Below, piece after piece: positions 1-8,606 of a DNA stretch of 64,000 nucleotides. The translations under genes were made by a program, and so were the position numbers. This DNA is from Streptomyces prunicolor NBRC 13075 (lineage in GTDB: Bacteria > Actinomycetota > Actinomycetes > Streptomycetales > Streptomycetaceae), in the NCBI RefSeq assembly GCF_000367365.1, contig NZ_BARF01000050.1:62001-126000 (forward strand). Reading direction: 5' to 3'. How positions within the stretch are numbered: the first letter of the stretch is position 1; every line of letters begins with the position of its first letter. Below the pieces are notes generated by a model, which saw nothing but the letters and a program-made list of their open reading frames with translations, did not search any database and was not told where the DNA came from.

Positions 1-152
1 TGGCGGTCGTCGTCTCGTGGTCGTGCTGATCGTGCAGGTCACACACGGGCACCTCCGGCGGCGCGGACGGATACACCGGCCGATCGGTGCACCGGCCACA
101 GGAATCATCCTTCCCGCATGACAAAGCTGTCACCCCGGGACATGATCCCCGC

Positions 153-1349
153 ATGAACGCCCTCCCGCCGCCCCTAGCGGGCATCACCGTCGTCGCCGTC
201 GAGCAGGCCGTCGCCGCGCCCTTCGCCACCCGGCAGCTCGCCGATCTCGGCGCCCGGGTGATCAAGGTCGAGCGGATCGACGGGGGTGACTTCGCGCGCG
301 GTTACGACACGGCGGCCGGCGGTCTCGCCTCACACTTCGTGTGGTGCAACCGCGGCAAGGAGTCCATCGCCCTGGATCTGAAGGATCCGCGTGGGCTGGA
401 CGTCGTACGCCAACTCGTCGCGGGTGCGGACGTGTTCGTGCAGAACCTCGCGCACGGGGCCGCGGCCCGGCTCGGGCTCGACGCAGCGACGCTGTGTGCG
501 GCGCAGCCGCGGCTGGTCGCCGTGGACATCTCCGGGTACGGCCCGAGCGGCCCGTACGCCGACAAGCGGGCCTACGACATGCTCGTGCAGTGCGAGGCGG
601 GGCTGGTGTCGGTGACCGGGACGCCGGAGCAGCCGGTGAAGGCGGGGATTCCGGCCGCCGATATCGCGGCGGCCATGTACGCCTTCTCGGGGGTGCTCGC
701 GGCGCTCGTGCGCCGGGGTGCGACCGGGCGCGGTGGGCCGGTGGAAGTGTCGATGCTGGACGCGCTCGCGGAGTGGATGGGACATCCGCTGCATCACGCG
801 ATGCACGGCGGAACTCCCCCGGCGCGCACGGGTCTTGCGCACGCCGTCATCGCGCCGTACGACGCCTATGCCACGGCGGACGGCGGACGGGTGCTGTTGT
901 CGGTGCAGAACGACCGGGAGTGGCGGCGGCTCGCCGAACAGGTCATCGGGAGACCGGAGTTGGGGACCGATGCCGACTTCGCGACGAACGCGGCGCGGGT
1001 CGTGAACCGGGAGCGCACCGACGCCCTCGTCGGTGCGGCGCTGGGTGGGCTCGGCGCCGACGAGGCCGTGGGGCTGCTGGAGCGCGCGGGTGTGGCCTGC
1101 GCGCGACTGAGGGACGTACAACAGCTGGCGGAGCACCCGCAGTTGGCGGCCAGGGAGCGGTGGCGGGAGGTGGGTTCGCCGGTCGGGCCGCTGCGGGCGC
1201 TGCTGCCGCCGATCACCTTGCCGGGCGGAGGTGAGGCGCGGGTGGGCGATGTGCCCGCGCTCGGGGAGCACACCGAGGCGCTGCTGCGTGCCGTGGGGAT
1301 GGCGGACGTAGAGATCGCAGCACTGCGCCGGGACGGTGTGGTGGCCTGA
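153..1349 (+). CDS. CaiB/BaiF family III CoA-transferase
   Basis: Class III CoA-transferase (formyl-CoA / carnitine-CoA transferase family), which moves CoA between carboxylic acids in the cytoplasm. The protein is 398 residues, about the usual length. It opens with the family's N-terminal block (LAGITVVAVEQAVAAPFATR), followed by LADLGARVIKVER, a GYGPSGPY segment and AYDMLVQ, where the family's catalytic Asp normally sits (about residue 145). I chose the ATG at 153; an in-frame ATG at 87 would add 22 residues unlike the family. The substrate cannot be told from sequence and no acyl-CoA dehydrogenase or similar partner lies beside it. A hairpin follows the stop. Confidence 0.9.
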   Translation: MNALPPPLAGITVVAVEQAVAAPFATRQLADLGARVIKVERIDGGDFARGYDTAAGGLASHFVWCNRGKESIALDLKDPRGLDVVRQLVAGADVFVQNLAHGAAARLGLDAATLCAAQPRLVAVDISGYGPSGPYADKRAYDMLVQCEAGLVSVTGTPEQPVKAGIPAADIAAAMYAFSGVLAALVRRGATGRGGPVEVSMLDALAEWMGHPLHHAMHGGTPPARTGLAHAVIAPYDAYATADGGRVLLSVQNDREWRRLAEQVIGRPELGTDADFATNAARVVNRERTDALVGAALGGLGADEAVGLLERAGVACARLRDVQQLAEHPQLAARERWREVGSPVGPLRALLPPITLPGGGEARVGDVPALGEHTEALLRAVGMADVEIAALRRDGVVA

Positions 1350-1362
1350 GCGCGGGCCCCCG

Positions 1363-1391
1363 GCAACTCCCCGGGGACACCGAGGAGTTGC
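1363..1391. terminator. Hairpin between convergent genes
   Basis: GCAACTCC at 1363-1370 is the exact reverse complement of GGAGTTGC at 1384-1391, with a 13-base spacer. It sits just after the CoA-transferase stop and just before the stop of the small gene on the other strand, so it can serve both. No T-tract is visible, as is usual for Streptomyces terminators. Confidence 0.5.
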
Positions 1392-1658
1392 TCAGCGACC
1401 GCCGAACAGTGAACGGCGCAGTCTGCGCAGTGGCGCGAAAAGCTTGACGCGGCTCACTCGGGTACCTGTGGCGCTGCGTTCCTGCGTGGTGTCACGTGAG
1501 GTGAGCTCACGCATCAACGAGGTCGCCTCTGCCGTCTCGCGCTGCGGGACGACAGGGCCGCCCAGCACCGAGAGATGGCGGTCGAGGCGCGAACTCGTCG
1601 CGCTGCTCCCGCACGTGATCGCAGGGACCCTTGCCCTGCTGCGCACTATCTGTTCCAT
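1392..1658 (-). CDS. Small basic hypothetical protein
   Basis: Predicted 88-residue protein starting MEQIVRSRARVPAI and ending in a very basic tail (LFAPLRRLRRSLFGGR). The ATG at 1658 has a good ribosome binding site (GGGGAG, about five bases upstream). A longer start at 1724 is possible but lacks that site. No signal peptide or membrane segment is seen. It is convergent with the CoA-transferase, shares a terminator hairpin with it, and lies downstream of rskA on the same strand. I do not recognise a family; the ribosome site and the fit between neighbours are the reasons for calling it. Confidence 0.5.
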   Translation of the reverse strand: MEQIVRSRARVPAITCGSSATSSRLDRHLSVLGGPVVPQRETAEATSLMRELTSRDTTQERSATGTRVSRVKLFAPLRRLRRSLFGGR

Positions 1659-1784
1659 GTCACTCCCCACCCGTACGAGTCCACCCGGCCCGGGCAGGGT
1701 AACCCTATCGCCCCAACCGAGCACTCGTGTATCGAGGTCTCAGGATTCACCTTCCCCGTAAGGGTGTTGACGACCCCTCCTTGA

Positions 1785-2624
1785 TTACTCTCCGAATCCA
1801 ACCGATTTCAGGGCGAGTTGGACAACTGGCTGCGTTGTGGGCTGTGCTGAGCCTCCGTCGGGCTCCACGGTCACTGCGAGTGATGTTGCAGTTTTGTCGA
1901 GTCCGGTGGTGACCAAGGGCGTGTCGTCCTTGAAGAGCCCGAGGGAGCGCGGTTGCACATCGGGGCGCATCAGCCACAGTTGGCGCACGCGCCCGCTCGG
2001 CGGTGCGCCGTATCCGCTCAGGGTGACGACCGCGCGCCCCTCCGACGCGGACGCGATCACGCCGATGCTCCGGCCCGCGCTGTCCGCGCCGGTGGTCGCG
2101 CGGGCGTCGGGAGCTGCGAGAACGTGGGCGATCTCACGTGACTGCGCCTGCTCGGCGTTCAGCTTGTCCTGGGTCTGGTTGGCCTGCACGGCGAACAGCG
2201 AGGCAACGACGAGCGCGGCGGTGGCCGTCGCGGTGGCGAACGGCACGAAGAACGGCCGCCGTTGGGGCGCGCGGGCGCGCGAGGTCTGCGGCTGTGTGCC
2301 CCACACATGTGCCGGCAGCCGGGGTGTGTACTCCCGCGCCTGTGGTTCGCGCACATGTTCCCGCAGCGGCCCGGGCTCCTGCGGGGTCTGCCGTACGGCG
2401 GCCAGCACGCGGTCGCGCATGGCGAGCGGCGGCTGGGCCACGGTGGACCAGGCGAGGCGGACCGCGTCCTCGGTCATGGCCCGCACCTCCTCGGCGCAGC
2501 GGTCGCAGCCCCTGAGGTGCTTCTCGAACTGGCGGCGCTCGTCGGGTTCGAGGGCGTCCAGAGCGTAGGGGGCGGCGAGCGAGTGGGGATCCCCCCGGCC
2601 GAACAGTCGGGCGAGGATGCTCAT
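1785..2624 (-). CDS. rskA: RskA-type zinc-finger anti-sigma factor
   Basis: Membrane anti-sigma factor expected to hold the SigK-like sigma factor, encoded just upstream, inactive. It has 279 residues. The N-terminus carries an anti-sigma zinc motif HX3CX2C (KHLRGCDRCAEEV, about residues 36-48), then a Pro/Arg-rich linker, one membrane segment (ATATAALVVASLFAVQ, about residues 125-140) and an extracytoplasmic RskA domain ending in VVQLALKSV. I chose the ATG at 2624 because it overlaps the sigma stop by four bases (ATGA) and has a GGGAGG ribosome site, so the two are translationally coupled. In known SigK/RskA systems the sigma factor is released by regulated proteolysis; that is inferred here. 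Confidence 0.9.
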   Translation of the reverse strand: MSILARLFGRGDPHSLAAPYALDALEPDERRQFEKHLRGCDRCAEEVRAMTEDAVRLAWSTVAQPPLAMRDRVLAAVRQTPQEPGPLREHVREPQAREYTPRLPAHVWGTQPQTSRARAPQRRPFFVPFATATATAALVVASLFAVQANQTQDKLNAEQAQSREIAHVLAAPDARATTGADSAGRSIGVIASASEGRAVVTLSGYGAPPSGRVRQLWLMRPDVQPRSLGLFKDDTPLVTTGLDKTATSLAVTVEPDGGSAQPTTQPVVQLALKSVGFGE

Positions 2625-3217
2625 GCGACACCTCCCAGGCAATCGCGCAGCCGGGTGAGTCCGTCACGCATGCGGGTCTTGACCGTGCCGAGCGGCAGCG
2701 AGAGCCGCTCGGCCACTTCACGGTACGTATAGCCGTCGTAATAGGCGAGGGTGACGGACTGCCGTTGCAGGGCGGTGAGCCGGTCCAGGCAGCGGCGCAC
2801 CAACTGCCGTTCCAGGCCTGCCTCGACCTCCTCGGTCACCTGGTCGAAGGCGGGGTGGTGGGAGCGGCGGGCCTCGCGCTGCTCGCGTTCGCCGGCCGCG
2901 CGGGCGCTGCGCACCCGGTCGACGGCCCGGCGGTGGGCGAGGGTGAGGACCCAGGACAGGGCGCTGCCCCGGCCGGGGTCGAAGCGGGCGGCGGACCGCC
3001 ACATCTCCAACAGCACCTCCTGGGACACCTCTTCGGACTGCGCCGGGTCGCGCACCACCCGGCGCACCAGTCCGAACACCGGCCCGGACACCAGTCCGTA
3101 CAGCTCCTCGAAGGCCCGCTGATCACCTGCCGCGACCTGCACCAGGAGCTCGTCGGCCTCCACCCGTCCCCCACTCTTCGACCGCACGCGGCCCATCCCC
3201 TCATCACATCCCGTCAC
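2621..3217 (-). CDS. sigK: ECF sigma factor, SigK-like
   Basis: Extracytoplasmic-function sigma factor of the SigK group. Region 2 is seen in EELYGLVSGPVFGLVRRVV and in SQEVLLEMW, and region 4 in TALQRQSVTLAYYDGYTYRE followed by VAERLSLPLGTVKTRMRDGL (helix-turn-helix). Length up to 198 residues is normal. The start is uncertain: GTG at 3217, ATG at 3196 and GTG at 3163 (directly before EADELLVQ, with a GGGGGA site) are all possible. It is coupled to rskA by ATGA and divergent from the DUF4331 gene, which may be one of its targets (inference from position only). Confidence 0.9.
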   Translation of the reverse strand: MTGCDEGMGRVRSKSGGRVEADELLVQVAAGDQRAFEELYGLVSGPVFGLVRRVVRDPAQSEEVSQEVLLEMWRSAARFDPGRGSALSWVLTLAHRRAVDRVRSARAAGEREQREARRSHHPAFDQVTEEVEAGLERQLVRRCLDRLTALQRQSVTLAYYDGYTYREVAERLSLPLGTVKTRMRDGLTRLRDCLGGVA

Positions 3218-3393
3218 ACGAGGCGTTCGTAGCGAACACCTCTACGGATGGGTTACGGATCAGCTTGCCCAAAACGCGGGTCAAGGGACGGATTGGAAGG
3301 CGCCAAAAAAAACTTTTCAGGTTTGACCAATCCGCCCCGGCACCTGCTCCGAATCCCCGAGCGTCAGGCAAGTTGGCACTGAGGACGGACGGC

Positions 3394-4935
3394 ATGACAC
3401 CTATCTCCAGGAGCGGTGCGGGGCGCAGGAACATCGCGGCCCTCATATGCGGCGCGCTGGCCGCTGGCGGGCTCGCGGCCGCCGGTGTGGCCGCGCTGGA
3501 ACCGGGAGTGGCCGCGGCCTCCTCCCACCGGGAGGCTCCCCTCATCTCGGGGACCCCGCAGTACGACAACACGGACCTGTACGCGTTCGTCAGCCCGGAC
3601 AAGCCGGACACCACGACGATCGTGGCGAACTGGATCCCGTTCGAGGAGCCCGCCGGCGGCCCGAACTTCTACCAGTTCGCGGACGACGCCCAGTACGACC
3701 TGCACATCGACAACAACGGTGACGCGCTGGACGACTTCATCTTCCGCTACACCTTCAGCACGCAGATCAAGAACAAGAAGACGTTCCTGTACAACACGGG
3801 TCCGGTGACCAGCCTCACCGACCCGGACCTCAACATCACGCAGTCGTACGACATCGAGCTCATCAAGCTCAAGAAGGGCAAGAAGGTCTCCGAGACGAAG
3901 GTCGCCGACGACATCCCGGCGGCGCCCTCGGACGTCGGCGACGCGTCGATGCCGGACTACGCCAAGCTGCGCTCGCAGGCGATCTACAAGACGTCGAACG
4001 GCGGCGCGACCTTCGCGGGTCAGGCCGACGACCCGTTCTTCGCGGACCTGCGCGTCTTCGACCTGCTGTACGGCGGCAACCTGAGCGAGGTCGGCAACGA
4101 CACCCTCAAGGGCTACAACGTCAACACGATCGCCCTCCAGGTGCCGAACGACCTGATCCGGCAGTCCAAGTCCCGGCCGACCGTGGGTATTTACTCCACG
4201 ACCCAGCGCAAGAACGCCAAGGGCTACTACACGCAGGTCTCGCGCCTGGGCAACCCGTTGGTCAACGAGGTCGTCAACCCGCAGAAGGACAAGGACAAGT
4301 TCAACGCGTCGGAGCCCAAGGACGACGCGCAGTTCCTGAAGAACGTGACCGAGCCGGAGATCCCGAAGCTCATCGAGTCGATCTACAAGATCAAGGCGCC
4401 GGCCGAGCCGCGCAACGACCTCGTCAGCGTGTTCCTCACGGGCGTCAAGGACCTCAACACGCTCCAGCCGTACGCGACTCCGTCGGAGATGCTGCGCCTC
4501 AACACGTCGATCAAGCCGGCCGCGCACCCCAAGCGCCTCGGTGTCCTGGACGGCGACACCGCGGGCTTCCCGAACGGGCGTCGGCTCACCGACGACGTGA
4601 TCGACGAGGCGCTCCAGGTCATGGAGGGTGAACTGGTCGGTTCCAAGAACGACTTGGGCGACGCCGTCGACAAGAACGACAAGGGCTTCGAGAAGTACTT
4701 CCCGTACGTCGCCGAGCCGACCTCGGGTTCACGCGGCCCGCTCGCCAAGGGCACGACCAGCGGCAGCGACGTCAAGAACCAGCTGGGCGACGCGTTGCAG
4801 CCGGCGGGTTCGTCCTCCGGCACGGACAACATGATGCTGATCGTCGCCTCGGCGGCCTCCGGTGTCGCCGGTGTCCTGCTGATCGGCGCGGGCGTCGCGT
4901 GGTGGCGCCGCCGGATGACCCACCGCCCGTACTAA
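3394..4935 (+). CDS. DUF4331 secreted protein
   Basis: Protein of 513 residues in the DUF4331 family, function not established. It has a Sec-type signal (RRNIAALICGALAAGGLAAA, ending near residue 40 at AAASSHREAP), the family's opening SHREAPLI...YDNTDLYAFVSPD, and a C-terminal membrane segment followed by WWRRRMTHRPY, so it is probably anchored to the outside of the membrane. I prefer the ATG at 3394: the longer in-frame start at 3265 would place 43 basic residues before the signal peptide. It is divergent from sigK and followed by a strong terminator, and may belong to the sigK regulon. Codon use matches its neighbours. Confidence 0.85.
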   Translation: MTPISRSGAGRRNIAALICGALAAGGLAAAGVAALEPGVAAASSHREAPLISGTPQYDNTDLYAFVSPDKPDTTTIVANWIPFEEPAGGPNFYQFADDAQYDLHIDNNGDALDDFIFRYTFSTQIKNKKTFLYNTGPVTSLTDPDLNITQSYDIELIKLKKGKKVSETKVADDIPAAPSDVGDASMPDYAKLRSQAIYKTSNGGATFAGQADDPFFADLRVFDLLYGGNLSEVGNDTLKGYNVNTIALQVPNDLIRQSKSRPTVGIYSTTQRKNAKGYYTQVSRLGNPLVNEVVNPQKDKDKFNASEPKDDAQFLKNVTEPEIPKLIESIYKIKAPAEPRNDLVSVFLTGVKDLNTLQPYATPSEMLRLNTSIKPAAHPKRLGVLDGDTAGFPNGRRLTDDVIDEALQVMEGELVGSKNDLGDAVDKNDKGFEKYFPYVAEPTSGSRGPLAKGTTSGSDVKNQLGDALQPAGSSSGTDNMMLIVASAASGVAGVLLIGAGVAWWRRRMTHRPY

Positions 4936-4945
4936 ACCCCCCGAC

Positions 4946-4991
4946 TGGCGCGGCCCGCACTTCACCTTCCCCCACGGTGCGGGCCGCGCCA
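4946..4991. terminator. Strong terminator hairpin
   Basis: TGGCGCGGCCCGCAC (4946-4960) is the exact reverse complement of GTGCGGGCCGCGCCA (4977-4991), giving a 15-bp G+C-rich stem with a 16-base loop. It starts ten bases after the DUF4331 stop and separates that gene from the TPR gene. Confidence 0.8.
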
Positions 4992-5121
4992 CCCCGTGTC
5001 GCGACTTCCCTGAGCGGTACGGCACGCGACTTCCTTGAGCAGTACGGCACTTGACCCACGTATCCCCACGTATCCACCGATCCGCAGATCCACGGAACCA
5101 CCCAGGCGATGGAGGAACGGC

Positions 5122-6855
5122 ATGGCCCCGCGCGAGAACGACAACAAGCCGCCGAAGGACGAGCAGCCGGCGGCGACCCAGCGGGAGTGGGAGCGACTGT
5201 GGGAACAGGGCGACGACTCGGGGGGCGAGGGCGGGGGCAGCACGAAGGAGGACGTCGGGCCGGAGGGTGAGCGGGACGCGGACACAGAGGCAGACACCGA
5301 GGCCTCCGAGGATGCGGTCGACGACACGGACCAGGCCTCAACCCCCGTGCACGGCAACGCCGATGAGCCGGGCCACTCCCACGACCACGATCATGACCAT
5401 CACCACAATCACGATCACGATCACGATCACGCCGATGGATCCACCACCCCCCACAGCCACACACCCCCCGCGCTCCCCCACCTCGACGACGAACGCATCG
5501 CCGCCGTACGTCGAATAGCCGCCGCGGGCCGCCGCTGGCGGACTGTCCAACTGGCCGGTTGTGCCGCGCTGTTGGCCGTGGCGATGACCGCCGGGGCCAT
5601 TGCGATGGGGGCGGCCAAGGACAGTGGGGCCACCGGGGTCGCCGCCGCGTCGAGTGCCGTGTCACCGGAGTTGCTGGCCAGCGGGAGTCTGGACGCGAGT
5701 ATCACCGCGCTGCAGGCCCATCTCAGGACGCAGCCGAAGGACTTCGACGGGTGGGCGACGCTCGGGCTGGCGTATGTCGAGCAGGCCAGGACGAAGGGCG
5801 ACCCGTCCCGGTACCCGCAGGCGCAGGCCGCCTTCCAACGGTCGTTGAAGATCTCGCCCGACAACGAGAACGCCCTTGAGGGCCGTGCCGCGCTCGCGGC
5901 AGCCCGGCACGAGTTCAAGGAAGCCTTGGCCTACGCGGACCAGGTGCTGAAGGAGAACCCCTACAGCGAGCGCGCCCTGTGCTCCCGTATCGACGCGCTC
6001 GTCGAACTCGGCCGCTACGCCGACGCGTCGAAGGCCGCCGACCTCGCCGACGCCCGCAAGCCCGGCGTCCCGGTCTTCACCCGGTACGCGTACGTGCACG
6101 AACTGCGCGGCGATGTCACCACGGCCCGCCGGGTCCTGGAGCAGGCTCTTGCAGCCGCGACCTCCCCCGGCGACATCTCGTACGTGGCCGGCACGCTCGG
6201 CCAACTCGCCTGGAACCAGGGCGACTACAAGACCGCCCTGAACGACTACGGCCGTGCCCTCGCCGCCGACGAGAACTACCTCCCCGCGCTGGAGGGCCGC
6301 GCCCGCACCCAGGCCGCCCTGGGCGACCGCGCCGACGCCATCAAGGGCATGGAACTGGTCGTCTCCCGCTACCCGCTGCCCCAACCCCTGGTGGAACTCG
6401 GCGAGTTGTACGAGAGCCGGGGCGCCGAGGGCGACAAGGCCAAGGCCGACGACCAGTACGCCCTCGTCGACGCCTGGATCGCCCTCGCCCGCGCCAACGG
6501 CGTCAACGCCGACCTGGACACCGCACTCGCCGCCGCCGACCACGGCGACGTCAAGTCGGCCCTGAAGGCCGCCCGCGCCGAGTGGGCCCGCCGCCACACC
6601 GTGCACACCGCGGACGCCCTTGCCTGGGCCCTGCACGTCAACGGCCTCGACAAGGAGGCCCTCCCCTACGCCCGCCAGGCCACCGCCACGAACTACCACA
6701 ACGCCTCGTTCATCTACCACCTCGGCATCATCGAGCTCGCCACCGGCCACAAGGCGGACGGCCGCGCCCACCTGACCAAGGCCCTGAAGCTGAACCCGGG
6801 CTTCTCACCGCTGGGCGCGAGCAAGGCCCGTAAGGCGTTGGAGGCAACCAAGTGA
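5122..6855 (+). CDS. TPR protein with His-rich cytoplasmic segment
   Basis: Protein of 577 residues. The N-terminal about 120 residues are acidic and disordered and carry a run of histidines (HSHDHDHDHHHNHDHDHDH near residues 91-110), a likely metal-binding patch. A membrane segment follows (LAGCAALLAVAMTAGAIAMG, about residues 150-170). The rest, about 190-577, is made of tetratricopeptide repeats (for example FDGWATLGLAYVEQARTK). The ATG at 5122 has a GGAGGA ribosome site; a start at 5035 would lack one. Its stop overlaps the GTG of the nickel/cobalt permease gene by four bases, so the two are coupled. Role inferred: membrane-bound scaffold or metal-buffering partner of that permease. Confidence 0.8.
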   Translation: MAPRENDNKPPKDEQPAATQREWERLWEQGDDSGGEGGGSTKEDVGPEGERDADTEADTEASEDAVDDTDQASTPVHGNADEPGHSHDHDHDHHHNHDHDHDHADGSTTPHSHTPPALPHLDDERIAAVRRIAAAGRRWRTVQLAGCAALLAVAMTAGAIAMGAAKDSGATGVAAASSAVSPELLASGSLDASITALQAHLRTQPKDFDGWATLGLAYVEQARTKGDPSRYPQAQAAFQRSLKISPDNENALEGRAALAAARHEFKEALAYADQVLKENPYSERALCSRIDALVELGRYADASKAADLADARKPGVPVFTRYAYVHELRGDVTTARRVLEQALAAATSPGDISYVAGTLGQLAWNQGDYKTALNDYGRALAADENYLPALEGRARTQAALGDRADAIKGMELVVSRYPLPQPLVELGELYESRGAEGDKAKADDQYALVDAWIALARANGVNADLDTALAAADHGDVKSALKAARAEWARRHTVHTADALAWALHVNGLDKEALPYARQATATNYHNASFIYHLGIIELATGHKADGRAHLTKALKLNPGFSPLGASKARKALEATK

Positions 6856-8561
6856 CGCCGGTCCGCCGCCTCCAGGTGACGCCCGCCCGACGGCCCCAAG
6901 TGCGGGCCCTCCGCCGCCTGTTCGCCTCCGCCGCGGCCGTCCTCACCGCCGCCGGCGCGCTCCTGCTCGTCCCCACGGCGAGCGCGAGCGCGCACCCTCT
7001 CGGCAACTTCACCGTCAACCGCTACGACGGTCTCGTCGTCGCCCCGGGCGAGCTGCGCGTCACGCACATCGAGGACCTCGCCGAGATCCCGGCGACCCAA
7101 GTCAAGCCGGAGATCAAGCGGTTGGGCATGACCGAGTGGGCCCGGCAGCGCTGCGACAAGGCCGCCGAGGGCAGCAAGGTCACCGTCGACGGCCGTACCG
7201 TCGCCCTCACGCCGGGCAGCAGTACCGCGCGGCTGCGGCCGGGGCAGGCCGGGCTCAACACCCTGCGGGTGGAGTGCAGTTCGAACGCCGCGCTGCCCAA
7301 GGGGAGCACGGTCACCCTGGGCTTCCACAGTGCGGGGCTGACCACCGGCCCGGGCTGGCGGGAGATCACCGCGCGCGCCGACCGGATGACGCTCACCAAG
7401 TCGGACGTGGCGAAGAAGTCGATCTCGCACGAACTCACCAGCTACCCCAAGGACTTGCTCTCCTCCCCCGCCGACACCACGACCGCGTCCCTGCACGCGC
7501 GCCCCGGCGGCCCGGCCCTCACCGACGCCGACCAGTCCACGTCGGAACCGCCCGCCGCCTCCGTGCTGCCGCGCGGCGCCGACCGCTGGACGGAGGCCCT
7601 GAACAACCTGGTGGCCCGCCACCACCTCACCGTCGGCTTCGCCGCCCTCGCCCTGCTCATCGCGATCGCCCTGGGCGCGATGCACGCGCTCGCCCCCGGT
7701 CACGGCAAGACCCTGATGGCGGCCACGGCAGCCGCGCGAGGCGGTCGCGCCCGCCTCAAGGACGTCCTCCCGCTCGCCGCCTCGGTCACCGTCACCCACA
7801 CCCTCGGCGTGGTCGCCCTGGGCCTCCTGGTCACGGCCGGCTCCGCCGCGACCCCCTCGGTGATCGCCTGGCTGGGCATCGCGAGCGGCGTCCTGGTCCT
7901 CTTCGCGGGCGCCAACCTCGTACGCCGGGCATGGCGCAACCGCCCACGCCCGCAAGCCCATTCACACCCGCACCCCCATCCCCACGACCACCCGCACGAA
8001 ACCGCCGAGACCCCCGAGCGCGCTCTCGTCCTGGTCTCCGCCCACACCGAAGCCGCGTCCTCGGCCCCCCACGCGCACCCCCACCCGCACAGCCACGACG
8101 ATGACCACACCCACGGTCACAGTCATGACCACGACCACGGCCATGACCACCCCCATCCCCACGACCACGCCGTGGAACACACGCACGGCGGCTTCACCCA
8201 CACCCACGAGACCGCCCCCACCGTCCGCGGCACGATCCTGCTCGGTTTCGCCGGTGGGCTGGTGCCCAGCCCCTCCGCGGTGGTCGTCCTCGTGGGCGCC
8301 GCGGCGCTCGGTCAGGCCTGGTTCGGGCTGCTGCTCGTCGTCGCGTACGGCGTCGGTCTCGCGCTCACCCTCACCGCCGCCGGATTCGCCGTCGTCAAGC
8401 TGGGTACAGGGATGAACCGAGTGCTGGACCGGCGTCCCCGCTGGACCACCAGCCCCATCGCGGTGCTGGTCCGCCGGACCCTGCCGCTGGGATCGGCGTT
8501 CGTCGTCGTGGCCCTCGGGGTCGGACTGGTGCTCAAGGGGGCGGCATCAGCGCTCGGCTGA
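6852..8561 (+). CDS. NicO/RcnA-type nickel-cobalt permease
   Basis: Polytopic membrane protein of 569 residues, predicted to move Ni2+ or Co2+ (NicO family; direction not decidable). A signal-like segment and an extracytoplasmic domain (residues about 45-240, starting HPLGNFTVN) precede the transport core. The core has the family motif HALAPGHGKTLMAAT (about residues 277-291) and some six membrane segments. Between segments lies a long cytoplasmic or loop region full of His (HSHPHPHPHDHPHE and HSHDDDHTHGHSHDHDHGHD), typical of metal-binding loops in this family. The GTG start at 6852 overlaps the stop of the TPR gene (GTGA). Confidence 0.85.
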   Translation: MTPVRRLQVTPARRPQVRALRRLFASAAAVLTAAGALLLVPTASASAHPLGNFTVNRYDGLVVAPGELRVTHIEDLAEIPATQVKPEIKRLGMTEWARQRCDKAAEGSKVTVDGRTVALTPGSSTARLRPGQAGLNTLRVECSSNAALPKGSTVTLGFHSAGLTTGPGWREITARADRMTLTKSDVAKKSISHELTSYPKDLLSSPADTTTASLHARPGGPALTDADQSTSEPPAASVLPRGADRWTEALNNLVARHHLTVGFAALALLIAIALGAMHALAPGHGKTLMAATAAARGGRARLKDVLPLAASVTVTHTLGVVALGLLVTAGSAATPSVIAWLGIASGVLVLFAGANLVRRAWRNRPRPQAHSHPHPHPHDHPHETAETPERALVLVSAHTEAASSAPHAHPHPHSHDDDHTHGHSHDHDHGHDHPHPHDHAVEHTHGGFTHTHETAPTVRGTILLGFAGGLVPSPSAVVVLVGAAALGQAWFGLLLVVAYGVGLALTLTAAGFAVVKLGTGMNRVLDRRPRWTTSPIAVLVRRTLPLGSAFVVVALGVGLVLKGAASALG

Positions 8562-8606
8562 GTTACGTTTGGCGAGAATTCGCCCGGCTGCGAATGGGGG
8601 GAGCCC

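Noticed and set aside
1336..1761. Plus-strand 141-codon frame after the CoA-transferase
   Set aside because: Poor ribosome site and composition; the minus strand has a better start and codon pattern in the same interval.
5385..5440. Repeated CAC/GAT units here and at 8085-8190, considered as repeats or a CRISPR-like array
   Set aside because: They are simple codon repeats for His-Asp runs inside genes, without uniform spacers.
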